Shown: piece by piece, positions 27,358 to 38,216 of the stretch
How positions within the stretch are numbered: the first letter of the stretch is position 1
How the letters are laid out: each line of letters opens with the position of its first letter
Assembly (NCBI RefSeq): GCF_900113655.1
Contig: NZ_FOQF01000009.1
Coordinates: 1 to 64,000, forward strand
DNA: 64,000 nt
Origin: Pseudobutyrivibrio sp. OR37
Lineage (GTDB): Bacteria > Bacillota > Clostridia > Lachnospirales > Lachnospiraceae
Direction of reading: 5' to 3'
Translations under genes and position numbers: made by a program
The notes under the pieces: model-generated
Told to the model about the DNA's origin: nothing
The model's database searches: none
The model's input: the letters and a program-made list of their open reading frames with translations, nothing else

Positions 27358-27386
27358 AATATACTAAAATTTCCTAGATTTTTCAA
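27358..27386 (-). promoter_or_regulatory. Promoter of the riboswitch-mntP transcript
   Basis: Minus-strand -35 TTGAAA (27381-27386) and -10 TATATT (27358-27363) with a 17-base spacer, ending 12 bases before the aptamer. Confidence 0.7.
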
Positions 27387-27389
27387 CCT

Positions 27390-27953
27390 TTAGCTTCTTT
27401 TAAGTTTTTTGTAGATATAATTTACTATAAAGTAACTTATTATACCGCCACATATACCTGTTAATGTGCCAAATAATACATCTGTTGGCCAATGAACAAA
27501 GACATATAATCTACTTATTGCAATGGCTGTCGCAAGAATTAGTGCTGGTATGCCAAGCTTTTTATTTCTAGTGAAGATTGTCGTTGCAACAGCAAAGCTT
27601 GCATTTGAATGACCTGATGGGAATGAGAAGTCATGAGGTACCTTTACAAGCAACTGAACCTCGGGCTCTAACCAACATGGTCTGCATCTCATGATACTTG
27701 GCTTTAATATTATATTACATAAAATCACAGTAAGTATTAGAGAAATTGCAGCTTGAACGCCCATTTTTCTATTAAATGGTAAAACTAAAAGTAGAAGAGT
27801 AACAGCTATCCAAAACCAACCTGCATTTCCAAGCATGGTAATCTTTGGTACAAGCCAATCTAACACGGTATTATGAATACTCTGAAACCAATGAAGTAAA
27901 TCTAACTCCCAATCAAAATAGAAAACTCTTGATTGTTCAATTATAGCTTCCAT
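27390..27953 (-). CDS. PAP2 family membrane phosphatase
   Basis: About 187 residues with five or six membrane helices. All three phosphatase motifs are seen: KPSIMRCRP (KxxxxxxRP), FPSGHSNASF (PSGH) and SRLYVFVHWPTDVLFG (SRxxxxxHxxxD). It probably dephosphorylates undecaprenyl diphosphate or another lipid phosphate at the outer face of the membrane. The ATG at 27953 is chosen because AAGGAGG lies 6 bases upstream; in-frame codons further up would lie within the tyrS terminator. A second, divergent PAP2 protein is encoded at 63.4 kb. Confidence 0.9.
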   Translation of the reverse strand: MEAIIEQSRVFYFDWELDLLHWFQSIHNTVLDWLVPKITMLGNAGWFWIAVTLLLLVLPFNRKMGVQAAISLILTVILCNIILKPSIMRCRPCWLEPEVQLLVKVPHDFSFPSGHSNASFAVATTIFTRNKKLGIPALILATAIAISRLYVFVHWPTDVLFGTLTGICGGIISYFIVNYIYKKLKRS

Positions 27954-27965
27954 AAATTCCTCCTT

Positions 27966-28005
27966 AAAAGAAAATAGTGTCAAGGCCGCATGCCTTGGCA
28001 CTATT
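27966..28005 (-). terminator. Terminator after tyrS
   Basis: A 14-bp stem (27973-27986 with 27992-28005, loop of 5, one G-U) followed on the minus strand by TTTTCTTTT, between the tyrS stop and the PAP2 start. Confidence 0.75.
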
Positions 28006-28030
28006 GTATATTTTTATTGTGAAAATACTA

Positions 28031-29251
28031 TTAAGCTTCAATCTTGCAGAAAGACTTCTTGCCCTTCTTAAGAAGGAACTCATCTGAGAAAGCTGACTTT
28101 TCATATGCTGTGAATGGGTCTGCTACCTTATCACCATTTACAGAAACACCACCCTGCTGTACAGCACGACGAGCTTCTGCACGGCTAGCAGTAAGACCTG
28201 CAGATACAAGAATCTGAAGGATGTCTACCTTGCCATCGCGGAAATCTTCATCTGAAAGCTTGTGGCATGGAATATTCTCAGAATTAGCTCCACCTGCGAA
28301 AAGTGCCTTTGATGCCTCGCGAGCCTTATCAGCTTCTTCTGTACCGTGAACCATCTGAGTAAGTTCATAAGCAAGGATATCCTTAGCTTCATTAAGCTGA
28401 GCACCTTCCCAGCTGTCCATCTTTTCAATTTCTTCCATTGGAAGGAATGTAAGCATGCGGATGCACTTAAGAACATCAGCATCACCAACATTTCTCCAGT
28501 ACTGATAGAAATCAAATGGAGATGTTTTATTAGCATCAAGCCATACTGCATTACCAGCTGTCTTGCCCATCTTCTTACCCTGTGAATCTGTAAGAAGAGT
28601 GATAGTCATAGCATGAGCGTCCTTACCAAGCTTACGTCTGATAAGTTCTGTACCACCAAGCATGTTAGACCACTGATCATCACCACCGAACTCAAGGTTA
28701 CAATTGTATTCCTGGAACATGTGATAGAAGTCATAAGACTGCATAATCATGTAGTTGAACTCAAGGAATGAAAGCCCCTTTTCCATACGCTGCTTGTAGC
28801 ACTCTGCACGAAGCATATTGTTAACTGAGAAGCATGCGCCAACCTCTCTTAAAAGGTCTACGTAGTTAAGGTCAAGTAACCAATCAGCATTGTTTACCAT
28901 AAGTGCCTTACCATCGCTAAAATCAATGAAACGCTCCATCTGGCGCTTGAAGCACTCTGCGTTGTGATTGATATCTTCTCTAGTAAGCATTTTTCTCATG
29001 TCTGTACGGCCTGATGGATCACCAATCATAGTTGTACCACCACCGATAAGAGCTATTGGCTTATTGCCAGCCATCTGTAATCTTTTCATTAATGTGAGGG
29101 CCATAAAGTGACCAGCAGTAAGGCTATCTGCAGTGCAATCAAAGCCGATATAGAAAGTTGCCTTGCCCTCATTAATTAATTTTTTAATTTCTTCCTCGTT
29201 TGTCACCTGGGCAATCAGGCCACGAGCTACTAACTCGTCATAAATTGTCAT
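28031..29251 (-). CDS. tyrS: Tyrosyl-tRNA synthetase
   Basis: 407 residues from the ATG at 29251. The class I HIGH-type motif is TAGHFMALTLM, the second motif KKMGKTAGNAVWL (KMSKS type), and the tyrosine pocket FLEFNYMIMQSYD is visible. A C-terminal S4-like RNA-binding domain (about 340-407, SRAEARRAVQQGGVSVNG) is intact. It charges tRNA-Tyr. An upstream in-frame ATG 21 bases away lies in front of the ribosome site (AAGGAG), so the inner ATG is preferred. The 45 bases before it hold the preceding tRNA terminator; no T-box leader is seen. Confidence 0.96.
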   Translation of the reverse strand: MTIYDELVARGLIAQVTNEEEIKKLINEGKATFYIGFDCTADSLTAGHFMALTLMKRLQMAGNKPIALIGGGTTMIGDPSGRTDMRKMLTREDINHNAECFKRQMERFIDFSDGKALMVNNADWLLDLNYVDLLREVGACFSVNNMLRAECYKQRMEKGLSFLEFNYMIMQSYDFYHMFQEYNCNLEFGGDDQWSNMLGGTELIRRKLGKDAHAMTITLLTDSQGKKMGKTAGNAVWLDANKTSPFDFYQYWRNVGDADVLKCIRMLTFLPMEEIEKMDSWEGAQLNEAKDILAYELTQMVHGTEEADKAREASKALFAGGANSENIPCHKLSDEDFRDGKVDILQILVSAGLTASRAEARRAVQQGGVSVNGDKVADPFTAYEKSAFSDEFLLKKGKKSFCKIEA

Positions 29252-29297
29252 TGCAAAATTCTCCTTTCTCACATTTTTGAACAGTTAGTTTTGTGTA

Positions 29298-29338
29298 AAC
29301 AAAAATCCCTCGCCCCCATTACTAGGGTCGAGGGATTT
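29298..29338 (-). terminator. Terminator after the tRNA-Ser/tRNA-Cys transcript
   Basis: A 10-bp outer stem (29303-29312 with 29329-29338) continued by CCC/GGG with a single bulge, followed on the minus strand by TTTTTG. It lies 7 bases beyond the tRNA-Cys end. Confidence 0.85.
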
Positions 29339-29345
29339 AAATTAG

Positions 29346-29416
29346 AGGTGCCAACCAGATTTGAACTGGTGATAGAGGTGTTGCAGACCTTTGCCTTACC
29401 ACTTGGCTATGGCACC
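29346..29416 (-). tRNA. tRNA-Cys (anticodon GCA)
   Basis: 71 bases fold as a cloverleaf: acceptor GGTGCCA with TGGCACC, D arm GCC/GGC, anticodon loop CTGCAAC with GCA, T arm ACCAG/CTGGT with TTCAAAT loop. CCA is not encoded. Second gene of a two-tRNA transcript. Confidence 0.95.
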
Positions 29417-29432
29417 ATATATAAAAGTTAAA

Positions 29433-29520
29433 CGGAGAAGGAGGGATTTGAACCCTCGCGCCGGTTGCCCGACCTACACCCTTAGCAGGGGCGCCTCTTC
29501 GGCCTCTTGAGTACTTCTCC
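29433..29520 (-). tRNA. tRNA-Ser (anticodon GCU)
   Basis: 88 bases with acceptor GGAGAAG/CTTCTCC, anticodon loop CTGCTAA (GCT) and the long variable arm of class II tRNAs (around 29463-29480). CCA is not encoded. First gene of the transcript with tRNA-Cys, 16 bases apart. Confidence 0.95.
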
Positions 29521-29559
29521 AAGTTGTAGGTATTACTTCTTTTGTTCGACGCATGTGTT

Positions 29560-29588
29560 ATTCTACTAGAGTATTCCCATAAAGTCAA
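29560..29588 (-). promoter_or_regulatory. Promoter of the tRNA-Ser/tRNA-Cys transcript
   Basis: Minus-strand -35 TTGACT (29583-29588) and -10 TAGAAT (29560-29565) with a 17-base spacer, about 40 bases before tRNA-Ser. Confidence 0.75.
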
Positions 29589-29589
29589 C

Positions 29590-29619
29590 AAAAAAATAGG
29601 GAAATCTTAAAGATTTCCC
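29590..29619 (-). terminator. Terminator after gyrA
   Basis: A 9-bp stem (29599-29607 with 29611-29619, loop TAA) followed on the minus strand by TATTTTTTTG. It ends the origin cluster and abuts the tRNA promoter. Confidence 0.85.
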
Positions 29620-29646
29620 AAATTTTTTTTTATAAAGTTTTTAATA

Positions 29647-32166
29647 CTAATTTTCGCTTACATTTTCATCGTCATTTTCGAGAATTGTCTCACTTTTTCT
29701 AACTTTTGCAATGCTAATTAGCTTAGTATTTTCCTTTAAATCAATAAGCTTTACACCTGATGTAATTCGACTGAGAAGAGCAGTACCTGCTACCTCAATT
29801 CTGATTATTGTTCCAGCTGTATTAATGAGCATTACTTCATCATCTTTTTCAACAGCCTTTGCACCGATTAGGTTACCTGTCTTTTCAGTAATCTTGTAGC
29901 ACTTAACACCCTTACCACCACGGTGGATTGTGTTAAATTCAGTCATTAAAGTACACTTACCTAAACCATTTTCAGATACAGTCATCAGAGACTCTCCCTG
30001 AGAAATCATCTGCATTCCGATAATCATGTCATCAGCAGCAAGATTCATACCAATAACACCCATGGTTGCACGACCTGTAGGTCTAACCTCAGTTTCGCTA
30101 AAGCGAATAGCCTGACCATATTTTGTAACCATGATTACATCTTCCTTACCATCTGTAAGCTTAACTTCAATAAGCTTATCATCATCACGAAGAGTGATAG
30201 CAGTAAGACCGTTCTTTCTGATGTTGTCGTATTCTGTAATCTTTGTTTTCTTAACGAAGCCGTCAGCTGTAGCCATGAATAGATATTTATCCTCGTGGTA
30301 ATCCTCTATAGGAATCATAGCTGTTACCTTTTCATCAGGCTGGAGCTGAAGAATATTAACTATAGCTATACCACGGCTTGTACGGCTACTTTCAGGAATT
30401 TCGTATGCCTTTATACGATATACTCGTCCTTTGTTAGTGAAGAAGAGTAGATAATCGTGAGATGACATCATAAGCATTTCAACTACATAATCGTCATCTA
30501 TTGTATCCATACCCTTAATTCCCTTACCGCCTCGGTGCTGAGCCTTAAAGTTGTCCTCATTCATACGCTTAATGTAACCAAGCTTTGTAAATGTAACAAC
30601 TGTGTTAGTAACTGGAATCATATCTTCCATGCTGATATCGTATTCATCATATCCGATAGATGTACGTCTATCATCACCATACTTTTCAGCAATCTCTGTA
30701 ATTTCAGTTTTGATAACTGAAAGAAGTACCTTTTCGTCTGAAAGAATAGCCTTCAATTTTCCAATAAGAACCTGCAATTCATTGTATTCCTGCTGAATCT
30801 TATCGCGCTCCAAACCTGTAAGAGCACGAAGACGCATATCTACAATAGCCTGAGCCTGAGCATCAGAAAGACCAAAGCGCTCCATTAATGTAAGCTTTGC
30901 AGTACTTACATCTGCTGAACTTCTGATAATTTGAATTACTTCGTCAATATTATCAAGAGCAATAAGTAATCCTTCTAAAATGTGTGCTCTTTCTTCTGCC
31001 TTGTTAAGCTCATACTTTGTACGACGTGTTACAACATCTTTCTGGTGATTTAAATAATGAGTAAGCATTTCCTTAAGGTTGAGAATCTTTGGCTGATTAT
31101 CAACAAGTGCAAGCATTATTACACCGAAAGTATCCTGTAACTGAGTGTGCTTATAGAGCTGATTAAGGATGATGTTAGGATTAACATCACGTCTAAGCTC
31201 AATACAAATACGCATACCTTCACGTGATGATTCATCACGAAGGTCAGTAATTCCGTCAATTTTTTTATCCTTGTGAAGCTCTGCAATTTTTTCAATTAAA
31301 CGAGCTTTATTTACGTTGTATGGAATTTCTGTAACAACAATTCTGTTTTTACCATTGTCCATTGGCTCGATTTCTGAAACTGCACGTACTCTAATTTTAG
31401 CTTTACCTGTACGATAAGCTTCTTCAATTCCCGATTTTCCTAGGATTACACCACCTGTTGGGAAATCTGGGCCCTTAACGATATCTAAAATTTCATCAAT
31501 ATCTGTATCTCTATCTTCTTCAATTTGATTATCAATAATTTTATTAACTGCACCAATAATTTCACGAAGGTTGTGTGGTGGAATATTGGTAGCCATACCT
31601 ACAGCAATACCAGTAGTACCATTAACAAGTAGGTTAGGGTAGCGGGCTGGAAGAACAGTAGGCTCTTTTTCAGTCTCATCAAAGTTTGGCATGAAATCAA
31701 CGCCATCCATGTCGATATCTTTACCAAGAGTGAATTTATCATCCTTGTAGTTGATACCAAACATTGTCATGGAAATTTTAGAAAGACGTGCTTCTGTATA
31801 TCGCATGGCAGCTGCGCCATCACCATCCACAGAACCAAAGTTACCATGTCCGTCTACTAGTGGATAACGTGTGTTCCATTCCTGTGCCATGTTGACAAGT
31901 GCACCATAAATTGAGCTATCGCCGTGAGGGTGATATTTACCCATTGTATCACCGACAATACGAGCACATTTTCTGTGTGGTTTGTCAGGACCATTATTAA
32001 GTTCAATCATAGAGAATAATACTCTACGTTGAACTGGTTTTAGACCATCTCTTACATCTGGAAGTGCTCGTGAAGCGATTACGCTCATGGCATAGTCGAT
32101 ATAAGAGTTTTCCATAGTTTCTTTTAGGTCAACATCATGAATATTATCAAAAATTTTGTCGTCCAT
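29647..32166 (-). CDS. gyrA: DNA gyrase subunit A
   Basis: 839 residues, normal length. The winged-helix/tower half contains the catalytic Tyr in [11 protein letters not shown] (about residue 122) and the quinolone-region sequence [12 protein letters not shown] (about 78-89, Ser at the common resistance position). The C-terminal half is the beta-pinwheel with GyrA-box-like [10 protein letters not shown] (about 540). With GyrB it introduces negative supercoils. It lies 51 bases after gyrB and is the last gene of the dnaA-dnaN-S4-recF-gyrB-gyrA run. Confidence 0.97.
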   Translation of the reverse strand: MDDKIFDNIHDVDLKETMENSYIDYAMSVIASRALPDVRDGLKPVQRRVLFSMIELNNGPDKPHRKCARIVGDTMGKYHPHGDSSIYGALVNMAQEWNTRYPLVDGHGNFGSVDGDGAAAMRYTEARLSKISMTMFGINYKDDKFTLGKDIDMDGVDFMPNFDETEKEPTVLPARYPNLLVNGTTGIAVGMATNIPPHNLREIIGAVNKIIDNQIEEDRDTDIDEILDIVKGPDFPTGGVILGKSGIEEAYRTGKAKIRVRAVSEIEPMDNGKNRIVVTEIPYNVNKARLIEKIAELHKDKKIDGITDLRDESSREGMRICIELRRDVNPNIILNQLYKHTQLQDTFGVIMLALVDNQPKILNLKEMLTHYLNHQKDVVTRRTKYELNKAEERAHILEGLLIALDNIDEVIQIIRSSADVSTAKLTLMERFGLSDAQAQAIVDMRLRALTGLERDKIQQEYNELQVLIGKLKAILSDEKVLLSVIKTEITEIAEKYGDDRRTSIGYDEYDISMEDMIPVTNTVVTFTKLGYIKRMNEDNFKAQHRGGKGIKGMDTIDDDYVVEMLMMSSHDYLLFFTNKGRVYRIKAYEIPESSRTSRGIAIVNILQLQPDEKVTAMIPIEDYHEDKYLFMATADGFVKKTKITEYDNIRKNGLTAITLRDDDKLIEVKLTDGKEDVIMVTKYGQAIRFSETEVRPTGRATMGVIGMNLAADDMIIGMQMISQGESLMTVSENGLGKCTLMTEFNTIHRGGKGVKCYKITEKTGNLIGAKAVEKDDEVMLINTAGTIIRIEVAGTALLSRITSGVKLIDLKENTKLISIAKVRKSETILENDDENVSEN

Positions 32167-32217
32167 ATTTTTCCTTTTTCTTTCTACGGGCTTTGCCCGA
32201 AAAATTTTTAAGAAATT

Positions 32218-34146
32218 TTATATATCAAGGTTCTGTACATACTTTGCGTTAGCCTCGATAAATTCACGTCTTGGCTCAACATTATCACCCATAAGGGTTG
32301 AGAACGTAACATTTATCTCAGATACATCTTCATCGTCAATAACAACACGCTTTAAAATTCTCTTTTCAGGATCCATTGTTGTTTCCCAAAGCTGCTCAGC
32401 ATCCATCTCACCAAGTCCCTTGTATCGCTGAATCTTATTACTTGAATCACGACCAACTTCAGTAAGAATCTGATTTAATTCTTCATCAGAATATGCATAC
32501 CAAACCTTTTTATTTTTCTCAAGCTTATAAAGTGGAGGAGTAGCAAGATAAACATATCCCTGCTTAATAAGCTCTGGCATGAATCTATACAAGAATGTAA
32601 GCATAAGTGTAGCAATATGAGCACCATCCACATCGGCATCAGTCATTATGATAATTTTGTGGTAACGAAGCTTTGAAATATCAAAGTTTTCATGGATACC
32701 AGTACCAAATGCTGTAATCATTGCTTGTATTTCTGCGTTACCGTAGATTCTATCTTCTCTAGCCTTTTCTACATTAAGAATCTTACCACGAAGTGGAAGA
32801 ATAGCCTGCGTTGCACGACTTCTAGCGGTCTTTGCAGAACCACCAGCGGAATCTCCCTCTACGATGAAAATCTCGCAATTCTTAGGATCTTTATCTGAAC
32901 AATCAGCAAGCTTTCCAGGAAGTGACATACCTTCAAGTGGAGTTTTACGTCTACTTAAGTCTCTAGCCTTTCTTGCAGCTTCTCTAGCTCTTTGAGCCTG
33001 AAGAGATTTTTCACAAATAAGCTTTGCTGTAGCTGGATTCTGCTCAAGGAACCATGTTAACTGCTCTGTAACAATTGAATCTACAGCACCTCTAGCCTCT
33101 GAATTACCAAGCTTTTGCTTTGTCTGTCCCTCAAACTGAGGCTCTTCAATTTTGATAGAGATGATTGCTGCCAATCCTTCTCTGATATCATCACCCTCTA
33201 ATTGTGGGTCATTATCCTTTAAAATCTTGTTATCTCTTGCGTATTTATTAAATACTTTTGTAAGAGCACCTCTAAAGCCAGTAAGATGTGTACCACCTTC
33301 AGGTGTAACGATGTTATTTACATAGCTATAAGCCTGATCCTGATATCCATCGTTGTGCTGCATAGCAACTTCAACGTAAATATTATCTCTAGTACCTTCG
33401 CAATAAATAACGTCCTCATAAAGTGGTTTATTTCCGCGGTTGATATATTGAACAAACTCTTTAATACCACCTTCGTAATGGAAGCTTTCTTCTTTAATCT
33501 CCTCACTTCTTGTATCTGTAAGAGTGATTCGAAGTCCTTTTGTAAGGAAAGCTGTCTCACGAAGACGTACTTTTAAAGTCTTATAATCAAAAATTGTAGT
33601 TTCAAAAATTGTATCATCTGGAAGGAAGGTTACCTTTGTACCTGTTTCTTCTGCAGGACATGTTCCAATTTCCTTAAGAGGATACATAGTTTTACCACGC
33701 TCGTATCTCTGCTTAAAGATTTTTCCTTCACGTTTAATTTCTACTTCAACCCAATTTGAAAGGGCATTTACAACGGAAGCACCTACACCGTGAAGTCCAC
33801 CGGATACCTTGTATCCTCCACCACCGAATTTTCCACCAGCATGAAGTACAGTAAATACTACCTCTACTGCAGGTATACCTGCCTTATGGTTGATTCCTGT
33901 AGGAATACCACGACCATCATCTATTACAGTTATTGAGTTATCTGGATTAATTGTTACTTGAATATGTGTACAAAATCCAGCCAAGGCTTCATCAACAGCA
34001 TTATCTACTATCTCATACACCAAGTGATGAAGACCTCTTTCAGAGGTTGAACCAATATACATACCAGGTCTTTTTCTAACAGCTTCAAGACCTTCTAGTA
34101 TCTGTATTTGGTCTGCACCGTATTCCTGATTAATTTCTGCTGCCAT
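32218..34146 (-). CDS. gyrB: DNA gyrase subunit B
   Basis: 642 residues. GHKL ATPase motifs ([33 protein letters not shown]) and the TOPRIM motifs ([19 protein letters not shown]) are all present. It supplies ATP hydrolysis for supercoiling. Its start overlaps recF by 17 bases and is preceded by CGGAGG inside recF, so translation is likely coupled. It lacks the inserted domain of proteobacterial GyrB, as expected for Firmicutes. Confidence 0.97.
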   Translation of the reverse strand: MAAEINQEYGADQIQILEGLEAVRKRPGMYIGSTSERGLHHLVYEIVDNAVDEALAGFCTHIQVTINPDNSITVIDDGRGIPTGINHKAGIPAVEVVFTVLHAGGKFGGGGYKVSGGLHGVGASVVNALSNWVEVEIKREGKIFKQRYERGKTMYPLKEIGTCPAEETGTKVTFLPDDTIFETTIFDYKTLKVRLRETAFLTKGLRITLTDTRSEEIKEESFHYEGGIKEFVQYINRGNKPLYEDVIYCEGTRDNIYVEVAMQHNDGYQDQAYSYVNNIVTPEGGTHLTGFRGALTKVFNKYARDNKILKDNDPQLEGDDIREGLAAIISIKIEEPQFEGQTKQKLGNSEARGAVDSIVTEQLTWFLEQNPATAKLICEKSLQAQRAREAARKARDLSRRKTPLEGMSLPGKLADCSDKDPKNCEIFIVEGDSAGGSAKTARSRATQAILPLRGKILNVEKAREDRIYGNAEIQAMITAFGTGIHENFDISKLRYHKIIIMTDADVDGAHIATLMLTFLYRFMPELIKQGYVYLATPPLYKLEKNKKVWYAYSDEELNQILTEVGRDSSNKIQRYKGLGEMDAEQLWETTMDPEKRILKRVVIDDEDVSEINVTFSTLMGDNVEPRREFIEANAKYVQNLDI

Positions 34147-35239
34147 TTAGTTCCTCCGTAATTAATTCTATAGAACCATTATTTACTCTATATACTGTGT
34201 TAAGTTTAAAACGATTTTTTACAAATTCATCAAGTCCAGTACAAGTAATAATAGTTTGTGTATCAAGTAAATTATCTAATAAATCGCTTTGACGATTTTT
34301 ATCAAGCTCTGATAAAACATCATCTAAAAGCAATATTGGTTTATCATTTATTGTATTTTCTACAAGCTTTATTTCTGAAAGCTTAAGTGAGAGAGCACAC
34401 GTACGCTGTTGTCCCTGACTTCCAAACTTTCTAATATCAATTCCATCAACAGTTATTTTAATATCATCCCTATGAGGTCCAGCTGAAGTTTGACAAAATC
34501 TCATGTCTTTTTCTTTGTTTTTAACTAATTCATCAAGAAAAAAGATATCTTCGATATTTGGATCATAGCTGACATCAATATTTTCTTTTCCAGCAGTAAT
34601 GCCTGAATGAATATCCTTTACGATGATATTAATGTCATTTATAAATTGTTGACGTCGATTTATTATTTTTTTGCCATAATTTATAAGCTGTTCATCCCAA
34701 ATAGGTAATGTTTCTTTGAGCTCAGGCTTATAAATCATCTCTTTAAGCAGTGCATTCCTTTGATTTAGCGCTTTATTATAATTTGTTAAATCAGAAAGAT
34801 ATATTTTATCTATCTGACATAACTCTGCATCCATAAATTTTCTTCTTTCAGATGGACCGTTTTTAATAATATTAAGATCCTCTGGTGAAAAGAAAATAAT
34901 ATTAATTAAACCAAACAAATCTGCAGCTTTTTTAATTGGAACCCTATTAATAGCAATTCCTTTAGATTTATTTTTCTTAAGATGAATATCTATTTGATAA
35001 TCTCTATTGTTCTTTGAAATTATTGTTTTTATATGACTTTCATCTTTACCAAATTTTATTATTTCTTTATCACGACTGCCTTTATGGGATTTTGTTGTCC
35101 CAGATATATAGGCAGACTCAAGAATATTTGTCTTTCCTTGGGCATTGTCACCGAAAAGAATAGTAGTATGCTCATCAAAGCTGATGCTAAGTGAATCATA
35201 GTTTCTAAAATTTTCAAGCTCAATGGATTTAATTATCAT
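34130..35239 (-). CDS. recF: DNA replication and repair protein RecF
   Basis: 369 residues. An SMC/ABC-type ATPase: Walker [10 protein letters not shown] (about 30-38), signature [16 protein letters not shown] (about 275-290) and Walker [12 protein letters not shown] (about 309-319). It helps load RecA at single-strand gaps together with RecO and RecR. It overlaps the S4-domain gene by 11 bases and gyrB by 17 bases; this tight packing is the usual origin-cluster arrangement. Confidence 0.96.
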   Translation of the reverse strand: MIIKSIELENFRNYDSLSISFDEHTTILFGDNAQGKTNILESAYISGTTKSHKGSRDKEIIKFGKDESHIKTIISKNNRDYQIDIHLKKNKSKGIAINRVPIKKAADLFGLINIIFFSPEDLNIIKNGPSERRKFMDAELCQIDKIYLSDLTNYNKALNQRNALLKEMIYKPELKETLPIWDEQLINYGKKIINRRQQFINDINIIVKDIHSGITAGKENIDVSYDPNIEDIFFLDELVKNKEKDMRFCQTSAGPHRDDIKITVDGIDIRKFGSQGQQRTCALSLKLSEIKLVENTINDKPILLLDDVLSELDKNRQSDLLDNLLDTQTIITCTGLDEFVKNRFKLNTVYRVNNGSIELITEELNGSRN

Positions 35240-35444
35240 TAGTAACTGTTACACTTTCTCCATTAAATTCAACAATATCACCTGGATAGACTTTCTTTCC
35301 ACGGCGAGTTTCAACCTCACCATTGTATTTAACTAAACCTTCTTCAATAACTTCTTTAGCCATTGCACCAGATTCAACTAAATTAGCAAGCTTAAGTAAT
35401 TGACCAAGCTTTATAAATTCATCACGTATAACTATTTTTTCCAT
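35229..35444 (-). CDS. S4-domain RNA-binding protein (YaaA/RlbA type)
   Basis: 71 residues made up of one S4 domain: FIKLGQLLKLANLVESGAMAKEV, with V.YNGEVETRRGKKVYPGD following. Homologues between dnaN and recF are conserved across Firmicutes; B. subtilis YaaA (RlbA) is linked to large ribosomal subunit assembly. It lies between dnaN (stop/start touching) and recF (overlapping), with AGGAG as its ribosome site. Confidence 0.9.
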   Translation of the reverse strand: MEKIVIRDEFIKLGQLLKLANLVESGAMAKEVIEEGLVKYNGEVETRRGKKVYPGDIVEFNGESVTVTNDN

Positions 35445-36559
35445 TAGTTTGCTCCTGGATTATTAAAATTTACAGGAAGGACAATATAGATAAATGAGCC
35501 AGCATCATCTTTTATGAAGCATGGGCTTTTTGCATTAAGCATGAAAAGGTTGATTTCCTCATCATCGATAACCTTAAGTGCATCAAGTACAAACTTAGGG
35601 TTAAAGCCTATCATAATATCCTTACCTTCTTTTACAATATCAATGTCTTCATTCAATGTTCCAATAAATGATGAAATTGAAAGAGACATAGTATTATCTA
35701 CAGCATTAACAATAATTGGCTTCTTATCGCCTTCATTAACAAGAATGGTAGCTCTATCTATACAATCAAAGAATTCTCTCTTGTTAATCTTAACCTTTGT
35801 CTCATAATCAGCAGAAAGCATCTGCTCAATTTTGAAAAATTCACCCTCAATTATTCTTGATACAACAGTAGTCTGATCAAATTCGAAGATAATGTGATTG
35901 TCTGTAACGAAGATATTTACTTCATCATCAATTCCACCATCAATAATCTTAATGATTTCATTTAATGTCTTCTTTGGTACTACGACCTTCACATCATTTG
36001 CAGGATTCTTTAATTCTACATTTCTAATTGAAACTCTATGACCATCAAGGGCAACAACCTTAAGCTTATTATCTTTAATTTCAATAAGCTCACCTGTCAT
36101 TAATTTATTATTTTCATTATCAGCAACTGAAAAGATTGTCTGTCTAATGATATCTCTAAGTGTTAACTGAGATATAACAATTGGTTGATTTCTTTGAATA
36201 ACTGGAATATAAGAGAAGTCTTCTCCAGATTTTCCAATAATATCAAATTTAGCTTTTTCACATGTAATAGAAGTTTTAAAAGATGTATCTGTTTCTATAG
36301 TAACTTCGTTTTCAGGAAGCTTTCTAACAATCTCTGAAAATTTCTTTGCATCGAGAGCTATAATTCCTCTTTCGTGAATGGTACCAGAAACGATTGTTTC
36401 TATTCCTATTTCCATATCATTAGCTGTTAATTTGATTTCGCCAGAAGACGCATCTATAAGAATACACTCCAGTATCGCCATTGTAGTTCTGGTTGGAACT
36501 GCTTTCGATACAATATTAACGCCTTTTACTAGATCCGCTTTTTGACAAGATATTTTCAT
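35444..36559 (-). CDS. dnaN: DNA polymerase III beta sliding clamp
   Basis: 371 residues with the three-domain clamp fold. Family segments MKISCQKADLVKGVNIVSKAVPTRTTMAILECILI (N-terminus), LDGHRVSIRNV (middle) and the C-terminal YIVLPVN are typical; the end reads VLPVNFNNPGAN, slightly longer than the common VLPMR. It tethers polymerase III to DNA. GGGAGC precedes the ATG. It is separated from dnaA by 271 bases holding degenerate DnaA boxes. Confidence 0.96.
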   Translation of the reverse strand: MKISCQKADLVKGVNIVSKAVPTRTTMAILECILIDASSGEIKLTANDMEIGIETIVSGTIHERGIIALDAKKFSEIVRKLPENEVTIETDTSFKTSITCEKAKFDIIGKSGEDFSYIPVIQRNQPIVISQLTLRDIIRQTIFSVADNENNKLMTGELIEIKDNKLKVVALDGHRVSIRNVELKNPANDVKVVVPKKTLNEIIKIIDGGIDDEVNIFVTDNHIIFEFDQTTVVSRIIEGEFFKIEQMLSADYETKVKINKREFFDCIDRATILVNEGDKKPIIVNAVDNTMSLSISSFIGTLNEDIDIVKEGKDIMIGFNPKFVLDALKVIDDEEINLFMLNAKSPCFIKDDAGSFIYIVLPVNFNNPGAN

Positions 36560-36830
36560 TTTTGTTGCTCCCTTTCTTAAACATAAAAAATATAATTTAT
36601 TTTCTAAGTATTCTTCTTATAGGTTGTTGATTTGTAGATAACTGTGAAACATCAGTATTTATACGTAAAACACTGTTTTTTTTATTTGAAAAACCTGTGA
36701 ATTTTGTATTGATAATGTATGGATATTCTGTGAATAAAAATATTTGCAAAAATTTAACAAAATTATTATCTACAGGCCATTCACAATTTAATCACAACTT
36801 ATCTTCATAGTTATCAACAAGTTTTACACA
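36560..36830. other. dnaA-dnaN intergenic region with degenerate DnaA boxes
   Basis: AT-rich and without an ORF. One-mismatch DnaA boxes are visible: TTATCTACA on the plus strand at 36766-36774, TTATCAACA at 36811-36819, and a TTATCTACA box on the minus strand at 36633-36641. This would be the second half of a bipartite origin as in Bacillus, and presumably holds the dnaN promoter. Confidence 0.6.
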
Positions 36831-38216
36831 TTAGTTAGGATTGATTTTCTTTTTAATTGTTTCTACAAGATTCTTTGTGTTTTCATCTTTAACAATTTCA
36901 TCCTCAATTTTATTAGCTCCATGGATGATTGTGGAATGATCTCGACCTCCAAGTAACAGGCCTATTGCCTGAAGAGAAGAGTCTGTCATTGTATTACATA
37001 GATACATAGCTATTTGTCTTGGTCTAACTACCGAGCTAGATCTATTTTTTGATGCCATTTGATCAACTGTTATATTAAAGTGTTCAGCTACAACTTCTAT
37101 AATAAGCTGCGGTGTGATTTCTCTGGATATATTTGGAGAAATGAAATTTTGTAATTCTCTTTCTGCAATATCCATTGTGATATCAATCTTTTCTAATCTA
37201 GAGAAGGCTATTAATTTATTAAGTGCACCTTCTATTTCTCTAATGTTTGATTGAATATTTTCAGCAATGTATTTTCTTATTGATTCATCTAAGTTAAAGT
37301 TTTTATCTTCGATTTTTTTATTAAGGATGGCCATTCGTGTTTCATAATCTGGATATCCTATATCAGCCATAAGACCCATATCGAATCTAGATTTAAAACG
37401 ATCATCTAAAGTTTCCATATCTTTTGGAGGTTTATCAGATGAAATTACGATTTGTTTTCCCATAGCATGTAATGCATTAAATGTATGGAAAAATTCTTCC
37501 TGAGTAGCTTCCTTACCTATTATAAATTGAATATCATCAACCATTAGAACATCAACAGTACGATATTTATCTCTAAATCGTTGCATTGCTGTTGCATTAT
37601 TATTGGTTCTCATGTTTTCAATAACTTCATTAGTAAACTCTTCTGAAGTTACATATAATATATGAGTATTTGGATTCTGATTTTCAATGTAATTTCCAAT
37701 AGCCTGCATCAAGTGAGTTTTACCCAATCCTGGACCTCCATATATATAGAGAGGATTGTAAAATTCTCCAGGTGATTCTGCTACTGCAAGAGCAGCTGTT
37801 TGAGCAAATCTATTATTTCGACCAACGACAAAATTATCAAAAGTAAACTTTGGATTAATAGTAGAATTACCCATTCTTCTTTCTTCGAAGGTTGGAGCTT
37901 CTTCTATTTTAATTAAATCGATATTCTTTTCTTTTTTAATTTGATTTGCTTTTTCTTGAGTTATGAAGATTATTTCATCAAACTGTGTACCAGTCATTTC
38001 TGCAATTGTTACTTTAATAGGTGTTGCATACTTTCTAGTAATATAACCTATTGTCATTTGATTTTGATCACCGTTATAGGTTATATAAAGTTTATTATCT
38101 TCTATTTGAAATAATTCAAGAGGTTTCAACCAAGAATTATAAGATACATCTGAGATATTATACTCAGTTTTAAGATAATCTAGGATTTCATCCCATTTTT
38201 TAACAAGTTCTTCCAT
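36831..38216 (-). CDS. dnaA: Chromosomal replication initiator DnaA
   Basis: 461 residues. Domain I (about 1-85) is followed by a short linker, the AAA+ core with Walker A GGPGLGKTHL (about 156-165) and Walker B LMVDDIQFI (about 220-228), and the C-terminal helix-turn-helix with the DnaA signature RPRQIAMYLCNTMTDSS and GRDHSTIIHG (about 400-440). It binds the boxes on both sides of its own gene and opens the origin. AAAGGGAAA precedes the ATG, and a promoter with DnaA boxes lies just upstream, which fits autoregulation. Confidence 0.98.
   Translation of the reverse strand: MEELVKKWDEILDYLKTEYNISDVSYNSWLKPLELFQIEDNKLYITYNGDQNQMTIGYITRKYATPIKVTIAEMTGTQFDEIIFITQEKANQIKKEKNIDLIKIEEAPTFEERRMGNSTINPKFTFDNFVVGRNNRFAQTAALAVAESPGEFYNPLYIYGGPGLGKTHLMQAIGNYIENQNPNTHILYVTSEEFTNEVIENMRTNNNATAMQRFRDKYRTVDVLMVDDIQFIIGKEATQEEFFHTFNALHAMGKQIVISSDKPPKDMETLDDRFKSRFDMGLMADIGYPDYETRMAILNKKIEDKNFNLDESIRKYIAENIQSNIREIEGALNKLIAFSRLEKIDITMDIAERELQNFISPNISREITPQLIIEVVAEHFNITVDQMASKNRSSSVVRPRQIAMYLCNTMTDSSLQAIGLLLGGRDHSTIIHGANKIEDEIVKDENTKNLVETIKKKINPN

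Noticed and set aside
29252-29297. T-box leader before tyrS
   Set aside because: The gap is too short and holds only the ribosome site and the tail of the tRNA terminator; no T-box sequence seen.
29337-29591. 84-residue minus-strand ORF
   Set aside because: It runs through tRNA-Ser, tRNA-Cys and their promoter.
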